This document shows positions 51,673 through 61,287 of a DNA stretch of 63,983 bases, one piece after another. The notes below the pieces were generated by a model that saw only the letters and a program-made list of their open reading frames with translations, had not been told where the DNA came from and did not search any database. Numbering within the stretch: position 1 is the first letter of the stretch; every line of letters starts with the position of its first letter. The translations under genes were made by a program, and so were the position numbers. Where the stretch lies: assembly GCA_016209885.1 (NCBI GenBank), contig JACQVF010000074.1, positions 1 through 63,983 on the forward strand, in the 5' to 3' direction. Source of the stretch: Gemmatimonadota bacterium (GTDB lineage: Bacteria; Gemmatimonadota; Gemmatimonadetes; Longimicrobiales; Gaopeijiaceae).

Positions 51673-52320
51673 ATGTTCGAGAACCTGCGCCGCGCGTTCC
51701 GGGAGGCCGTGGCGAATTTCCGCACAGAGCTCCATCGCGACGAGGCTCCGGATACCATAGACGCGTTGCTCCGCGGCATGCGCAGCGAGCTGGTGGACGC
51801 CCGCGCCTACCTCGGGCGGCTGCGCGAGGAGCTGGCCAGGACCACGGAGCTGGCGGAAGCCGAGGGGCGCGAGGCCGGGACCTGCCGCCGGCGCGAGCGT
51901 CTGGCCCGGGACATCCAGGACGCGGAGACCGCCGAGGTCGCGCGGCAGTTTGCGGAGCGGCACGAACAGCGACGGGACGTCCTGCGCCGCAAAGCCGACG
52001 CGGTGCGGGAAGAGCTGGTGGTCCGCACCGGCGATCTCGAGGAGATGGAGCACAAGCTCCGCGAGTCGCAGCACCTCCGCGAGGACCTCCTCGCCCGTTC
52101 CGGCCGGGCCGGGGCCCGCGAGTCGGTCGGTGCCGCGGACGATCTCTTCGAGGAGCTGGACCGCATGGCCGAGAAGATCCTGGACCAGGATCGGCGCACC
52201 GAGGCGGTGGACCAGCTCCTGAACGATCTGGAGGGAACCCCGCCACCGCGGCCTGCCGAGCTCGAGATCGAGGAGCGGCTCGCCGAGCTGAAGCGCAGGA
52301 TGGGGCGGACCAGTGATTAG
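51673..52320 (+). CDS. Coiled-coil protein, weakly PspA-like
   Basis: 215 residues, almost entirely charged helix (REELARTTELAEAEGRE, RRRERLARDIQDAE, VREELVVRTGDLEEME). The start MFENLRRAFREAVANF is amphipathic, like the membrane-contacting helix of PspA/IM30. Similarity is low and it may simply be a coiled-coil protein. Follows the PCYCGC gene by 34 bases. Confidence 0.6.
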   Translation: MFENLRRAFREAVANFRTELHRDEAPDTIDALLRGMRSELVDARAYLGRLREELARTTELAEAEGREAGTCRRRERLARDIQDAETAEVARQFAERHEQRRDVLRRKADAVREELVVRTGDLEEMEHKLRESQHLREDLLARSGRAGARESVGAADDLFEELDRMAEKILDQDRRTEAVDQLLNDLEGTPPPRPAELEIEERLAELKRRMGRTSD

Positions 52321-52386
52321 CGATTCGCTCGCTTCGCTCGCCAACCAGCCTTGTCCCGGCGGCCTGACACGCTAAATTGGCCAGCC

Positions 52387-52668
52387 ATGCACAACTTCAT
52401 CGGGGTCGGCGTCTGGATCGTGATCGGCATCATCGCCGCGCTGCTCGTGAAGGCGATCGTCAAGAGGCCGGAGGACGACGCCCCATCGGGCACGCTGCTC
52501 CTCCTCGTGCTGAGCGCCTTCGGAGCAGTGATCGGCGGAATGCTCGGCGTCGGCATCTTCCACCTCCGCGAGCCTATCGCTCTCTCCCGCGGCGGGATCG
52601 GCGGCGCCGTTTTCCTGGCGCTCCTTATGGCCTCGCTCTACCGCTGGGGGATCCGCGGGCTGACGTAG
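52387..52668 (+). CDS. Small membrane protein, GlsB/YeaQ/YmgE-like
   Basis: 93 residues, three hydrophobic segments (FIGVGVWIVIGIIAALLV; LLLLVLSAFGAVIGGML; GGAVFLALLMASLYRW) with Gly-rich GAVIGG as in transglycosylase-associated/YeaQ stress proteins. ATG 52387 is preceded by no strong ribosome site; the frame is open to 52351. Function of the family is unclear. Confidence 0.6.
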   Translation: MHNFIGVGVWIVIGIIAALLVKAIVKRPEDDAPSGTLLLLVLSAFGAVIGGMLGVGIFHLREPIALSRGGIGGAVFLALLMASLYRWGIRGLT

Positions 52669-52759
52669 ACCGGCCCGCTCCCATCGGTTCAATGTCCTGG
52701 GAGGGGCCGGCATCGCCGTCTACGATGCAGATCTCGAGGCTACCCGGGCGGCGGCGCAT

Positions 52760-53472
52760 CTACGTCCAGCGCGTCACCACCTCCATCGTCCGGTCCACCT
52801 CGTCCTCCGAGTTGAGGAACCGGATCGCCAGCGCGCTCGTCCCGTGTGGGATCGCCCAGACCCGCGTCTGCGGCGTCGTCCCCTTCACGTACAGCTCGAT
52901 GAGCTGTTCCGGCGACTCCGGTGGAATCGGCACCGGCAAGAACTTCACCCGCGCCCCGAGCCGCTTCCCCCTGAGCTCCCAGCGGCAGCGGCCGCCCGGG
53001 TGCTCCTGGTCCGTGAGAAGTACCTCGTCGCCCGGGCCCAGGTTGAGCCCGTTCGCCATGAAGTTCATTCCGAACGTGGCATTCTGGGTGAGCGCGATCT
53101 CGGGGCGCTCGCGTTGATGAGCCGGCCGAGCTTCTCCCGGACCCACAGCTCCGGGTCGTAGCCCGTGAAGTAGTTCTCGTGGCCCTCCTTGTAGTCCCAG
53201 TGCGCCATGTCGCGGTCCACGTGGGTCATGTGCTCGATCACCGCATCGAGGACCACGCGCGGGCTCGAGCCCAGCGTCCCCGTATTGAAGAACGCCTCGC
53301 CTGGGGGAATGAGGAACTGCTCGCGGATCGCGCGCCATTCCGTGTCGATGCCCGGCATACGGGCGCCGCGTCCGCCGTCCCCACGCACGAGCGCCGCCAG
53401 TCGGCTGGGCGCCGCCAGCGTGGCGCCGCAAACCGCTCCCAACGCACCCAGGAATCGCCGACGGTCCGCCAT
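52760..53472 (-). pseudogene. Class V PLP aminotransferase (isopenicillin-N-epimerase-like), internally deleted and frameshifted
   Basis: ATG at 53472 (GGGAGG upstream) opens a Tat-type signal (MADRRRFLGALGAVCGATLA), then an N-terminal part typical of class V enzymes (AFFNTGTLGSSPRVVLDAV). At about 53102-53105 one base is missing in a C-run, after which the correct frame continues with IALTQNATFGMNF and TDQEHPGGRCRWE. At about 52845-52852 the sequence jumps from TRVWAIPH straight to GTSALAIRFLNSEDEVDR, the family's C-terminal segment. The roughly 150-200 residues that carry the PLP-binding Lys are absent. Inactive. Confidence 0.8.
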
Positions 53473-53647
53473 GGTCGCCTCCCGGTCTCGCCGAGGAATC
53501 AACTCCCTCTCGACAAGCTCGCGCGCGGCCCACGAGTTGAAAAGAGCGCGTCACCCCGGATACATTGCGACGCGCCGGTCACCCCGTGTTACCACGTCGC
53601 TTCCTGAACGGATCGCGAATCGCGAATCTCACAGTGAGTGATCTCCC

Positions 53648-55012
53648 ATGACAACGCCGCAGGCCTACATCGACCGCCAACTTCAACGCTTTCAAGCCGA
53701 GCTCTTCGATTTCCTGCGCATCCCCAGTGTCAGCGCGCGCTCGGAGCACGACGCGGATACGCGACGTGCGGCGGACTGGCTCGCCGGCCGCCTGCGCGCG
53801 GTCGGCCTCCAGGCCGAGATCGTCGAGACCGCACGCCACCCCGTGGTCCTGGCCCAATGGCGCGGCGCCGGGAGAGACGCTCCCACCGTCCTCGTCTACG
53901 GCCACTACGACGTCCAGCCGCCCGACCCCCTCGAGCTCTGGACCTCGCCGCCTTTCGAGCCCACGGTGCGGGACGGCCGCGTGTTCGCGCGCGGCGCCGC
54001 CGACGACAAGGGGCAGGTCTACCTCCACGTTGCCGCGCTGGAGGCCTACCTCGCCAACGGCGGCCGCCTCCCCGTTAACATCGTTCTCGTGGCCGAGGGC
54101 GAGGAGGAGATCGGATCGCCGAACCTGGTGCCCTTCGTCGAACGGTATCGCGAGCGCCTGGCCTGCAACTGCGTGGTGATCTCGGACACCGGGATGTTCG
54201 CGCCGGACCTGCCCACGATCGTTCGGGCGCTCCGCGGGCTAGCCTACCTCGAGATCCAGGTGGAGGGACCTCGCGGTGACCTGCACTCCGGCACCTACGG
54301 CGGCGCCGTGGTGAACCCGGCCACCGCCCTCGCCCGCATCATCGCCGCCATGCACGACGAGAACTGGCACATCGCGGTCCCGGGGTTCTACGGCGATGTC
54401 CGGGATTGGGACGAGAATGAGCGTGCGGTCATCCGGGCGCTCCCCTTCACTGAGAGCGAGTTCCGCGCACAGGTCGGCTCCTCCGCGCTGGATGGCGAGG
54501 CAGGGTACTCGACGCTGGAGCGGCTGTGGACCCGGCCGACCTGCGAGGTGAACGGGTTGCTATCCGGCTACACGGGAGAGGGAGCGAAGACCGTGTTGCC
54601 GGCGCGCGCCATGGCCAAGGTCAGCTTTCGCTTGGTACCGGACCAGGACCCCGCACGCGTGGGCCAGCTCGTGCGCGAGTATGTCAATCGCATCGCACCG
54701 AAAGGGGTGCGCGTCACGATCACCGAGCTCCACGGCGGCCGGCCGTGGCGCGCGGCGGCCGAAGGTCCCTACCTGCAGGCGGCCGCACGCGCCCTCGAGC
54801 GCACGTTCGGCCGCCCGCCCGTCTACACCGGCGAGGGTGGTTCAATCCCCATCGTCGGCGAGTTCGAGCGGATCCTGGGCGCGCCCGTCGTCCTGCTGGG
54901 CTTCGCCCTCCCCGGCGCTAATATGCACGCGCCGGACGAATGGTTCGCGCTGGAGAGCTTCGAGAAGGGCATGCGCACGATCGCGTACTTGTACGAGGAG
55001 TTGGCGGGCTAG
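53648..55012 (+). CDS. M20 family dipeptidase / metallopeptidase
   Basis: 454 residues. Catalytic-domain motifs in order: GHYDVQP (metal His and Asp), GAADDKG (bridging Asp), AEGEEEIGS (catalytic Glu and metal Glu), ISDTG, and a C-terminal MHAPDEW with the final metal His. The inserted dimerisation domain (about 190-350) is present (LHSGTYGGAVVNP). Cytoplasmic, no signal peptide. Likely hydrolyses dipeptides or acylated amino acids and complements the exported hydrolases of this region. ATG at 53648 has a GTGAG stretch upstream. Confidence 0.9.
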   Translation: MTTPQAYIDRQLQRFQAELFDFLRIPSVSARSEHDADTRRAADWLAGRLRAVGLQAEIVETARHPVVLAQWRGAGRDAPTVLVYGHYDVQPPDPLELWTSPPFEPTVRDGRVFARGAADDKGQVYLHVAALEAYLANGGRLPVNIVLVAEGEEEIGSPNLVPFVERYRERLACNCVVISDTGMFAPDLPTIVRALRGLAYLEIQVEGPRGDLHSGTYGGAVVNPATALARIIAAMHDENWHIAVPGFYGDVRDWDENERAVIRALPFTESEFRAQVGSSALDGEAGYSTLERLWTRPTCEVNGLLSGYTGEGAKTVLPARAMAKVSFRLVPDQDPARVGQLVREYVNRIAPKGVRVTITELHGGRPWRAAAEGPYLQAAARALERTFGRPPVYTGEGGSIPIVGEFERILGAPVVLLGFALPGANMHAPDEWFALESFEKGMRTIAYLYEELAG

Positions 55013-55134
55013 CGGCCGAGCTCGCTCAGGCAGGCTCCCCGTTTCTCACGCGGGCCTTCTCGCAGGGTCGCTTCGTTCGACTCTCCCGGCGCACCCGCTA
55101 CCTGTGCTGTGGGCGGATAGCAACGCCCCGCCGC

Positions 55135-56637
55135 TCACCCACTCCGTTCACGCGCGACCATGTGCGCCGCCCGGAGCAGCGCCCGCGCCTTGTTCAGCGT
55201 CTCCTGATACTCCCGCTCGGGTACGGAGTCCGCCACGATCCCGGCGCCCGCCTGCACGTTTGCCCGCCCGCGTGCCACGACCACCGTGCGAATCGCAATG
55301 GCGGTGTCCATATTCATGCCCCCGTACGCGACGTAGCCGACTGCGCCGGCATACGGTCCGCGCCTCACGGGCTCGAGCTCATCGATGATCTCCATGGCCC
55401 GGATCTTGGGAGCGCCCGTCACCGTGCCCGCGGGGAAACAAGCGCGGAAGACGTCCAGGGCGGAAAGGTCATCGCGGAGCTGACCCTCGACCTGGCTCAC
55501 CAGGTGCATGACGTGGGAGTATCGCTCGATGACCATGAGCTCGGGCACGCACACGGTGCCGTAGCGCGCCACCCGGCCCACGTCGTTGCGCCCGAGATCC
55601 ACGAGCATGCGGTGTTCCGCCAGTTCTTTCTCGTCGGCCCGCAGATCCTCGGCGAGCGCGCGGTCCTCCGCAGGCGTGCGGCCGCGCGGCCGCGTCCCGG
55701 CGATCGGGCGCAGGGTGATCTTCCCATCCTCGACCCGGACGAGTACCTCGGGCGAGCTGCCCACGAGCTCGAGCCCGTCCAGGTCGAGGAAGTACAGGTA
55801 CGGCGATGGGTTCAGCGAACGAAGCGCCCGGTAGAGTTCGAAGGGGCTGGCCTCGAGCGCCACGTTCAGCCGCTGGCTCAACACCACCTGGAACGCGTCG
55901 CCCGCCAGGATGTACTCCTTCACGCGGCGCACCGCGTCCTCGAACTCCTGGCGCGTCATGCTGCTCTCGAACCCCGGATCCGCCACGGGCTCCGGACGGA
56001 GCTGAAGAGGCGCGGGCGGCGGCTTCGCCGCCAGGTCGCGGGCCAGCCGGTCCAGCTTCTCGCCCGCCGCGTCATAGCGGACCCGCAGCGCGCTCTCGTC
56101 GGCGCCGCGTACGTCCGTCGCGGCAATGGCCATCGCGCGGCCGAGCAGGTTATCGATGGCCAGCACGACGTCCGTAAAGATGAAGACGGCCTCCGGAAGC
56201 CGCAGATCGTCGCGCGGCGGCTCGCTCAGCCGCTCGATGCGCCGGACGACGTCGTAGCCGAAGTAGCCCACGGCGCCGCCCCAGAAGCGCGGGAGCTCCG
56301 GCATCGGCGACGCGCGCCGAGCCCGCACCCGGCGGTCGAAATCGGTCAGGGGGTCGTCCGCTGCGGCGGATCGCCAACCGTCGGCGGCCGTCCACTCCTC
56401 GACCGCGCCGCCCCGCAGCCGCCAGGCGGCCGCCGGCTCGGAGCCGAGAAACGTGTAGCGGGCCCACTGCTCGCCGCCCACCACCGACTCGAGCAGGAAC
56501 CCGAACGGGGGGCGCGCAAGCTTGGCGTAGGCGGTGACCGCCGTGTCCACATCGAAGAGGAACTCGCACCACACGGGCACGATATCGGCCGCGCGTGCCC
56601 GGGCCGCGAACTCCTCGAACGGCGGATAGAGCAGCAT
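55135..56637 (-). CDS. trpE: Anthranilate synthase component I
   Basis: 500 residues, chorismate-utilising enzyme that with a glutamine amidotransferase makes anthranilate for tryptophan. The N-terminal tryptophan feedback element FLLESVV is at about residues 46-52. The chorismate domain shows [72 protein letters not shown], and [13 protein letters not shown]. No trpG follows. ATG at 56637 has a poor ribosome site. Confidence 0.93.
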   Translation of the reverse strand: MLLYPPFEEFAARARAADIVPVWCEFLFDVDTAVTAYAKLARPPFGFLLESVVGGEQWARYTFLGSEPAAAWRLRGGAVEEWTAADGWRSAAADDPLTDFDRRVRARRASPMPELPRFWGGAVGYFGYDVVRRIERLSEPPRDDLRLPEAVFIFTDVVLAIDNLLGRAMAIAATDVRGADESALRVRYDAAGEKLDRLARDLAAKPPPAPLQLRPEPVADPGFESSMTRQEFEDAVRRVKEYILAGDAFQVVLSQRLNVALEASPFELYRALRSLNPSPYLYFLDLDGLELVGSSPEVLVRVEDGKITLRPIAGTRPRGRTPAEDRALAEDLRADEKELAEHRMLVDLGRNDVGRVARYGTVCVPELMVIERYSHVMHLVSQVEGQLRDDLSALDVFRACFPAGTVTGAPKIRAMEIIDELEPVRRGPYAGAVGYVAYGGMNMDTAIAIRTVVVARGRANVQAGAGIVADSVPEREYQETLNKARALLRAAHMVARERSG

Positions 56638-56702
56638 CGGTTATGCGTCGGAGCCGTGATCGCTCCCGTCCTTCGGAACCGGAAAAGCGCGGAAGAGCGC
56701 GA

Positions 56703-58703
56703 ATGTCCATGAGCGCGCGGGAAAAGTCAACCGCCGTCGTGGCCGTAGATACGGGCGGTACGTTCACCGACCTCCTGCTCCTGACGGAGGGCCGGCTCAC
56801 CCCACTCAAGGTCCCGTCCACGCCGGACGATCCTGCACGCGCTGTGATCGACGGGATCCGCCGCCTCATCGACGGCGCACCATTCTTCCTCATCCACGGA
56901 TCCACCGTGGCGACCAACGCGCTGCTGGAGGGCAGGGGCGCGCGCGTCGTGCTCGTCACGAACCGCGGCTTCGAGGACATCATCGAGATCGGGCGCCAGA
57001 ACCGCCCGCAACTCTACGCGCTGGTGGGCCACCGGCCGCCGCCGCTGGTGGCGCGCGAGGACCGCATCGGGATCCGAGGCCGCCTGGGCCCCACCGGCGA
57101 GGAAATCGAGCCGCTGGACGAGGACGAGCTCCGGGCGCTGCCCGCCCAGACGAGCCACGCCGAGTCCATCGCCATCTGCCTGCTTCATTCGTATGCGAAT
57201 CCGGAGCACGAGCTCGCGGCCGCACGCGCCCTGCAGGCGCGCGGCCTGCGGCTTTCCGTGTCGTCCCGGCTGCTTCCCGAGTACCGCGAGTACGAGCGTG
57301 TGTCCACCACCGTCGTGAACGCCTACGTCGCTCCGCTCGTGGCCCGTTACCTCGGCCGACTTCAGGCCGCGGCGGGCGCGGAGCGCATCCGCGTGATGGG
57401 ATCGAACGGAGGCGCCTTCCCCATCTCCCGCGCCATCGCTGAGCCGGTGCACACCGTGCTCTCGGGACCCGCCGGCGGCGTCGTGGGCGCGCTGGCTGTC
57501 GCACGTCGGGCCGGAATCCAGAGCGTCATCAGCTTCGACATGGGCGGCACCTCCACGGACGTCTCCCTCTGCCCGGGTGGGCCGCTCCACACCCGCGAGT
57601 TCACCATCGCCGGACAGCCCGTGGCCGTCCCGGTCATCGACATCCACACCGTCGGCGCCGGCGGCGGCTCCATCGCCCGCGTCGACCCCGGAGGCGCGCT
57701 CCGCGTGGGACCCCGCAGCGCCGGAGCCGATCCCGGGCCCATCTGCTACGCCCGTGGTGGCACCCAACTGACCGTGACCGACGCCCACGTCTGGCTCGGG
57801 CGCATCCCCGTGGACGCATTCCTGGGCGGCGCCGTGCCCCTTGACCGGAACGCGATTCAGGGGCCCCTCGAGCGGCTGGCCCGTCGCCTGGACGCCACGC
57901 CGGAGCAGGCGGCCGAGGGGATCCTCGCCGTGGCCAATACCGCCATGGAGGGCGCACTCCGCGTCATCAGCGTCGAGCGCGGCTATGACCCCGCCGACTT
58001 CACCATCGTCGCGTTCGGCGGCGCCGCCCCCCTCCACGTGGCCGAGCTCGCGGCGCGCCTCGGCGCCTCCCGCGCCCTGGTTCCGCCGCACCCCGGCCTG
58101 CTATCCGCCTACGGAATGCTCGCCGCCGACGTGAGCCGCGAGGTCTCCCGCACCGTGCTCATCTGCGGGGACGACGCAGGCCGCCAGGCGGTCGCAGAGA
58201 TCTTCCGCCACCTGGACGAGGACGCCGTCGGCAAGATGGCCGAGGAAGGCTGCAACCCCGCTGCCCTCACGATCCACCGCTTCGTCGACGTACGCTACCG
58301 CGGTCAGAGCTTCGAGCTGCGCATCTCTGCCGACCGCTGGATCGAACGCTTCCACGAGGCCCATCGAGAGCGCTACGGCTACGCGCGATCGGACCGCCCC
58401 GTGGAAGCCGTCACGCTCCGCAGCCTCGCTGTCGCGCCGGGACCGCGCCTCGAGGCGGAGCCGCTGCCCGACGCGGACCGCGCGCCGCCCCTCGAGCCTA
58501 CGGTCGTCCACGTCGGCGACGCGGAGGTCGAGGCCGAGCGCGTCTGGCGGAGCGAACTCCGCGCCGGCCACAGCCTGGAGGGACCCGCCCTCGTCCTCGA
58601 GTACAGCGCCACCACCTGGGTGCCTCCCGCATGGCGCCTCGAGATGGACGGTTGGGGGAACCTCCTGCTGACGCTCGTCGCGATCCCGGACCCGGCGACC
58701 TAG
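56703..58703 (+). CDS. hyuA: Hydantoinase/oxoprolinase A subunit (HyuA-like), lone
   Basis: 666 residues, ASKHA-type ATPase of the N-methylhydantoinase A family: VVAVDTGGTFTDLLLL near the N-terminus, HGSTVATNALLE, SGPAGGVVGALAVA, SFDMGGTSTDVSL and VGAGGGSIARVD. Hydrolyses cyclic amides such as hydantoins or 5-oxoproline with ATP, normally with a HyuB partner. The downstream gene is unrelated, so HyuB is missing locally. ATG at 56703 (GGAAGAG upstream) was chosen; ATG 56709 is an alternative. Confidence 0.9.
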   Translation: MSMSAREKSTAVVAVDTGGTFTDLLLLTEGRLTPLKVPSTPDDPARAVIDGIRRLIDGAPFFLIHGSTVATNALLEGRGARVVLVTNRGFEDIIEIGRQNRPQLYALVGHRPPPLVAREDRIGIRGRLGPTGEEIEPLDEDELRALPAQTSHAESIAICLLHSYANPEHELAAARALQARGLRLSVSSRLLPEYREYERVSTTVVNAYVAPLVARYLGRLQAAAGAERIRVMGSNGGAFPISRAIAEPVHTVLSGPAGGVVGALAVARRAGIQSVISFDMGGTSTDVSLCPGGPLHTREFTIAGQPVAVPVIDIHTVGAGGGSIARVDPGGALRVGPRSAGADPGPICYARGGTQLTVTDAHVWLGRIPVDAFLGGAVPLDRNAIQGPLERLARRLDATPEQAAEGILAVANTAMEGALRVISVERGYDPADFTIVAFGGAAPLHVAELAARLGASRALVPPHPGLLSAYGMLAADVSREVSRTVLICGDDAGRQAVAEIFRHLDEDAVGKMAEEGCNPAALTIHRFVDVRYRGQSFELRISADRWIERFHEAHRERYGYARSDRPVEAVTLRSLAVAPGPRLEAEPLPDADRAPPLEPTVVHVGDAEVEAERVWRSELRAGHSLEGPALVLEYSATTWVPPAWRLEMDGWGNLLLTLVAIPDPAT

Positions 58704-58799
58704 AGGCCCCGAAGCCCGGTTGGGCCGGTTGGGCACGCGGGATCGACACTCGGGCCGCAACGGCGTATCTTGAACGCTCAGAATGAGGCAGAAGGAGCC

Positions 58800-58835
58800 G
58801 GCCCGCGCGCGAGCAGCTCACCCGTCGCGCGGGCC
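58800..58835 (+). promoter_or_regulatory. Perfect 10-bp hairpin in the leader of the DUF2723 gene
   Basis: GGCCCGCGCG (58800-58809) pairs with CGCGCGGGCC (58826-58835) across a 16-base loop, 84 bases before the start codon. It may end hyuA transcription or act in the leader; GTCTTC follows rather than a T-run. Confidence 0.5.
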
Positions 58836-58918
58836 GTCTTCATGAACCAGGCCGTGGGACGCTCGACGCGGCGTCGGCGCCGGACGCCGCGCGGCCGGGG
58901 AGCATGGGTTCGGAAACC

Positions 58919-61255
58919 ATGAGTCGCATGCCGACCGGGGAACGAGAGCGCACCGGGAAGAGGCCCGGCGCGTTCGCGGCCGCAACCCTGCGCCACCGCC
59001 CGCCCTACCTCTGGGCCGCCGCTGCCACCGGCCTCGTCTGGCTTCTCTACGCCGCCACGCTATCGCCGACCACAGCGTTCTGGGACACGAGCGAGTATGT
59101 CGCGACCGCTCACATCCTGGGCATTCCTCACCCACCCGGGAATCCGCTCTTCGTGGTCCTCGCCCGGGCCTGGGAGCTGCTCCTGGACCCCACCCGCCTC
59201 TCCGTCGCCGTGCGCATCAACCTCTTTTCCGCTACCATGAGCGCCCTCGCCCATGGACTCTGGTTCCTGGTCGCACACCGGATCCTCACGTATTTCACCG
59301 ATGACCGGCGCTTCACCCTTGCGGGCGCGTTCGTCGCCGTGCTGGTCAGCGCCACGGCGCTCACCGTCTGGAACCAGTCGAACGTCAACGAGAAGGTCTA
59401 CACCGTCTCGCTCTTCACCATCGCGGCTCTGTCGTGGCTCGCGTTCCACTGGCGCGACAACCTGGGGCTGGGCAAAGACGATAACCTGCTCATCCTCATG
59501 GTGTTCATCCTGGCGCTCTCCGTGGGCAACCACCTCATGGTGTTCCTGGCGGCGCCCGCGCTCTTCGCCTTCATCCTGATCGTGGAGCCGCGCACGCTCT
59601 TGAACCCGCGCCTCTACCTGGCCGCCGTGGTCACCGTGCTCCTGGGGCTCTCGATCCACCTGTTCCTGCCGATCCGCGCCGAGCTCAATCCCGTGATCAA
59701 CGAGGCGGACCCGAGCTGCCCGTCGCTCTTCTCGGCGCTCCAGAGCATGGTCACCTACGGCCAGACCGGCTGCGCGGAGCTCTCCGAAGCACTGACGCGC
59801 AAGCAGTACGACAAGGCGCCGCTGCTCCCGCGGCTCGCGCCGTTCCACCAGCAGATGCTCAACTACTTCCAGTACTTCGACTGGCAGTGGGCCCGCTCCA
59901 TCATGGGGAAGAGCACCGTCTTCGCGCCGGGGCGCGCACCGTTCACGATCCTCTTCGCGCTGCTGGGGCTCTTCGGCGCCATCGAGCACTGGCGACGCGA
60001 CCGCGTGAGCGCCGCGTACGTGGCCGTCCTCTTCGCGACTCTCTCGGTCGCTCTCGTGTTTTACCTGAACTTCCGGTACGGCTACTCGCTCGCCCCCGAG
60101 ATCGCGGACCGCGACCTGCACGAGGTGCGTGAGCGGGACTACTTCTTCATCGTAGGCTTCTCAGTCTGGGGGCTCTGGGCAGGAATCGGCATCGCGAGCC
60201 TTTGGCGGCGCCTGGCCGAAGGCGTGGCCCGCAGCTACCGCAACGCCGCTCCCGTGCTGGCCCTGGCGCTCATCCCGCTGGCGCTCAACTGGTCGTGGGC
60301 GTCGCGGGCGGGCAACTACGCAGCACGCGACTGGGCCTACAACCTGCTCATGAGCGTCGAGCCGTACGGCGTCCTCTTCACAAACGGCGACAACGACACC
60401 TTCCCCCTCTGGTATCTCCAGGAGGTCGAGGGCATCCGCCGCGATGTCACCGTCATCGTCATCTCGTACCTCAACACGGAATGGTATGCGAAACAGCTCC
60501 GCGATCTGACGGCCCCGTGCGCACCCGGCGCGGATCCCCGGCGCGATCCCACGCGCATACTCTGCCAGCGGCCGTACGAGACCGAGGGCGTGCCGGCAGT
60601 CTACACCTATGACCCGGCGCCAGCCGACACGGCGGGACGCGCGACCCTCCTGCTCCAGGAGCCGCTCCGTGCACCGAGCCGCCCCATCCTGCCGTTCGAC
60701 GATGCGACGATCGACCGCGTCGCATTCGGCGGCCTGTATCCCGTGCGCGAGCCCATGAGCTACCAGGCCGGCGCCGTGATGGCCACCATCTCGCCCGGCG
60801 TGATCCTGCAGCCCTGGCATTACTTCGCCATCGCCATCATCCGGAACTCGCTGGGCGACCGCCCCATCTATTTCGCGTCGACGACGAACGCCTACGAGCC
60901 GCTGGGGCTCGAGCCCCAGCTGCTGCGTCAGGGGCTCGCGTTCAAGCTGCACAACGGCTCGTTCTATACGGTGCCGCCCGGCGCCGTGCGGCTGCCAGCC
61001 TCGCCGCTCACGCCCATCGTCGGTAACTGGCTCGATGCGGAACGCACCGAGAAGCTCATCTGGAACGTTTTCGTGCACCGGGGCGGGATCCCCGACCGCT
61101 GGTCATTCTGGCCCGACCGCCCGACCCAGGGGATCCCGAACTACTACGCCTGGACGCACTATGCCCTCGCCCAGGCGGCGCTGGAGAGCGGGGAACAGGA
61201 GACCGCCAACCGCAACGTCGAGCGCGCCGAGGCCTGGCTGCGCCTCGGCCAATAA
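58919..61255 (+). CDS. DUF2723 polytopic membrane protein (GT-C-like)
   Basis: 778 residues. About nine to eleven N-terminal transmembrane helices, with FWDTSEYVATAHILGIPHPPG early (acidic residue in the first extracytoplasmic loop, as in GT-C transferases). A large C-terminal soluble domain follows (LFTNGDNDTFPLWYLQEVEG, RRDVTVIVISYLNTEWY, LQEPLRAPS). DUF2723 proteins are considered lipid-linked sugar transferases by fold; no activity can be assigned here. ATG 58919 has GGAAA 5 bases upstream; ATG 58904 is possible but its GGGGAG lies too close. Confidence 0.82.
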   Translation: MSRMPTGERERTGKRPGAFAAATLRHRPPYLWAAAATGLVWLLYAATLSPTTAFWDTSEYVATAHILGIPHPPGNPLFVVLARAWELLLDPTRLSVAVRINLFSATMSALAHGLWFLVAHRILTYFTDDRRFTLAGAFVAVLVSATALTVWNQSNVNEKVYTVSLFTIAALSWLAFHWRDNLGLGKDDNLLILMVFILALSVGNHLMVFLAAPALFAFILIVEPRTLLNPRLYLAAVVTVLLGLSIHLFLPIRAELNPVINEADPSCPSLFSALQSMVTYGQTGCAELSEALTRKQYDKAPLLPRLAPFHQQMLNYFQYFDWQWARSIMGKSTVFAPGRAPFTILFALLGLFGAIEHWRRDRVSAAYVAVLFATLSVALVFYLNFRYGYSLAPEIADRDLHEVRERDYFFIVGFSVWGLWAGIGIASLWRRLAEGVARSYRNAAPVLALALIPLALNWSWASRAGNYAARDWAYNLLMSVEPYGVLFTNGDNDTFPLWYLQEVEGIRRDVTVIVISYLNTEWYAKQLRDLTAPCAPGADPRRDPTRILCQRPYETEGVPAVYTYDPAPADTAGRATLLLQEPLRAPSRPILPFDDATIDRVAFGGLYPVREPMSYQAGAVMATISPGVILQPWHYFAIAIIRNSLGDRPIYFASTTNAYEPLGLEPQLLRQGLAFKLHNGSFYTVPPGAVRLPASPLTPIVGNWLDAERTEKLIWNVFVHRGGIPDRWSFWPDRPTQGIPNYYAWTHYALAQAALESGEQETANRNVERAEAWLRLGQ

Positions 61256-61267
61256 CGCGGCTCAACG

Positions 61268-61287
61268 GGTCGCTGAAGAGCTGTCAG
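61268..61287 (+). repeat. Dispersed short repeat, copy C
   Basis: GGTCGCTGAAGAGCTGTCAG, 12 bases after the DUF2723 stop and in its orientation, overlapping the stop codon of the convergent lipoprotein gene. Matches copy A at 14 of its first 15 bases. Confidence 0.5.
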
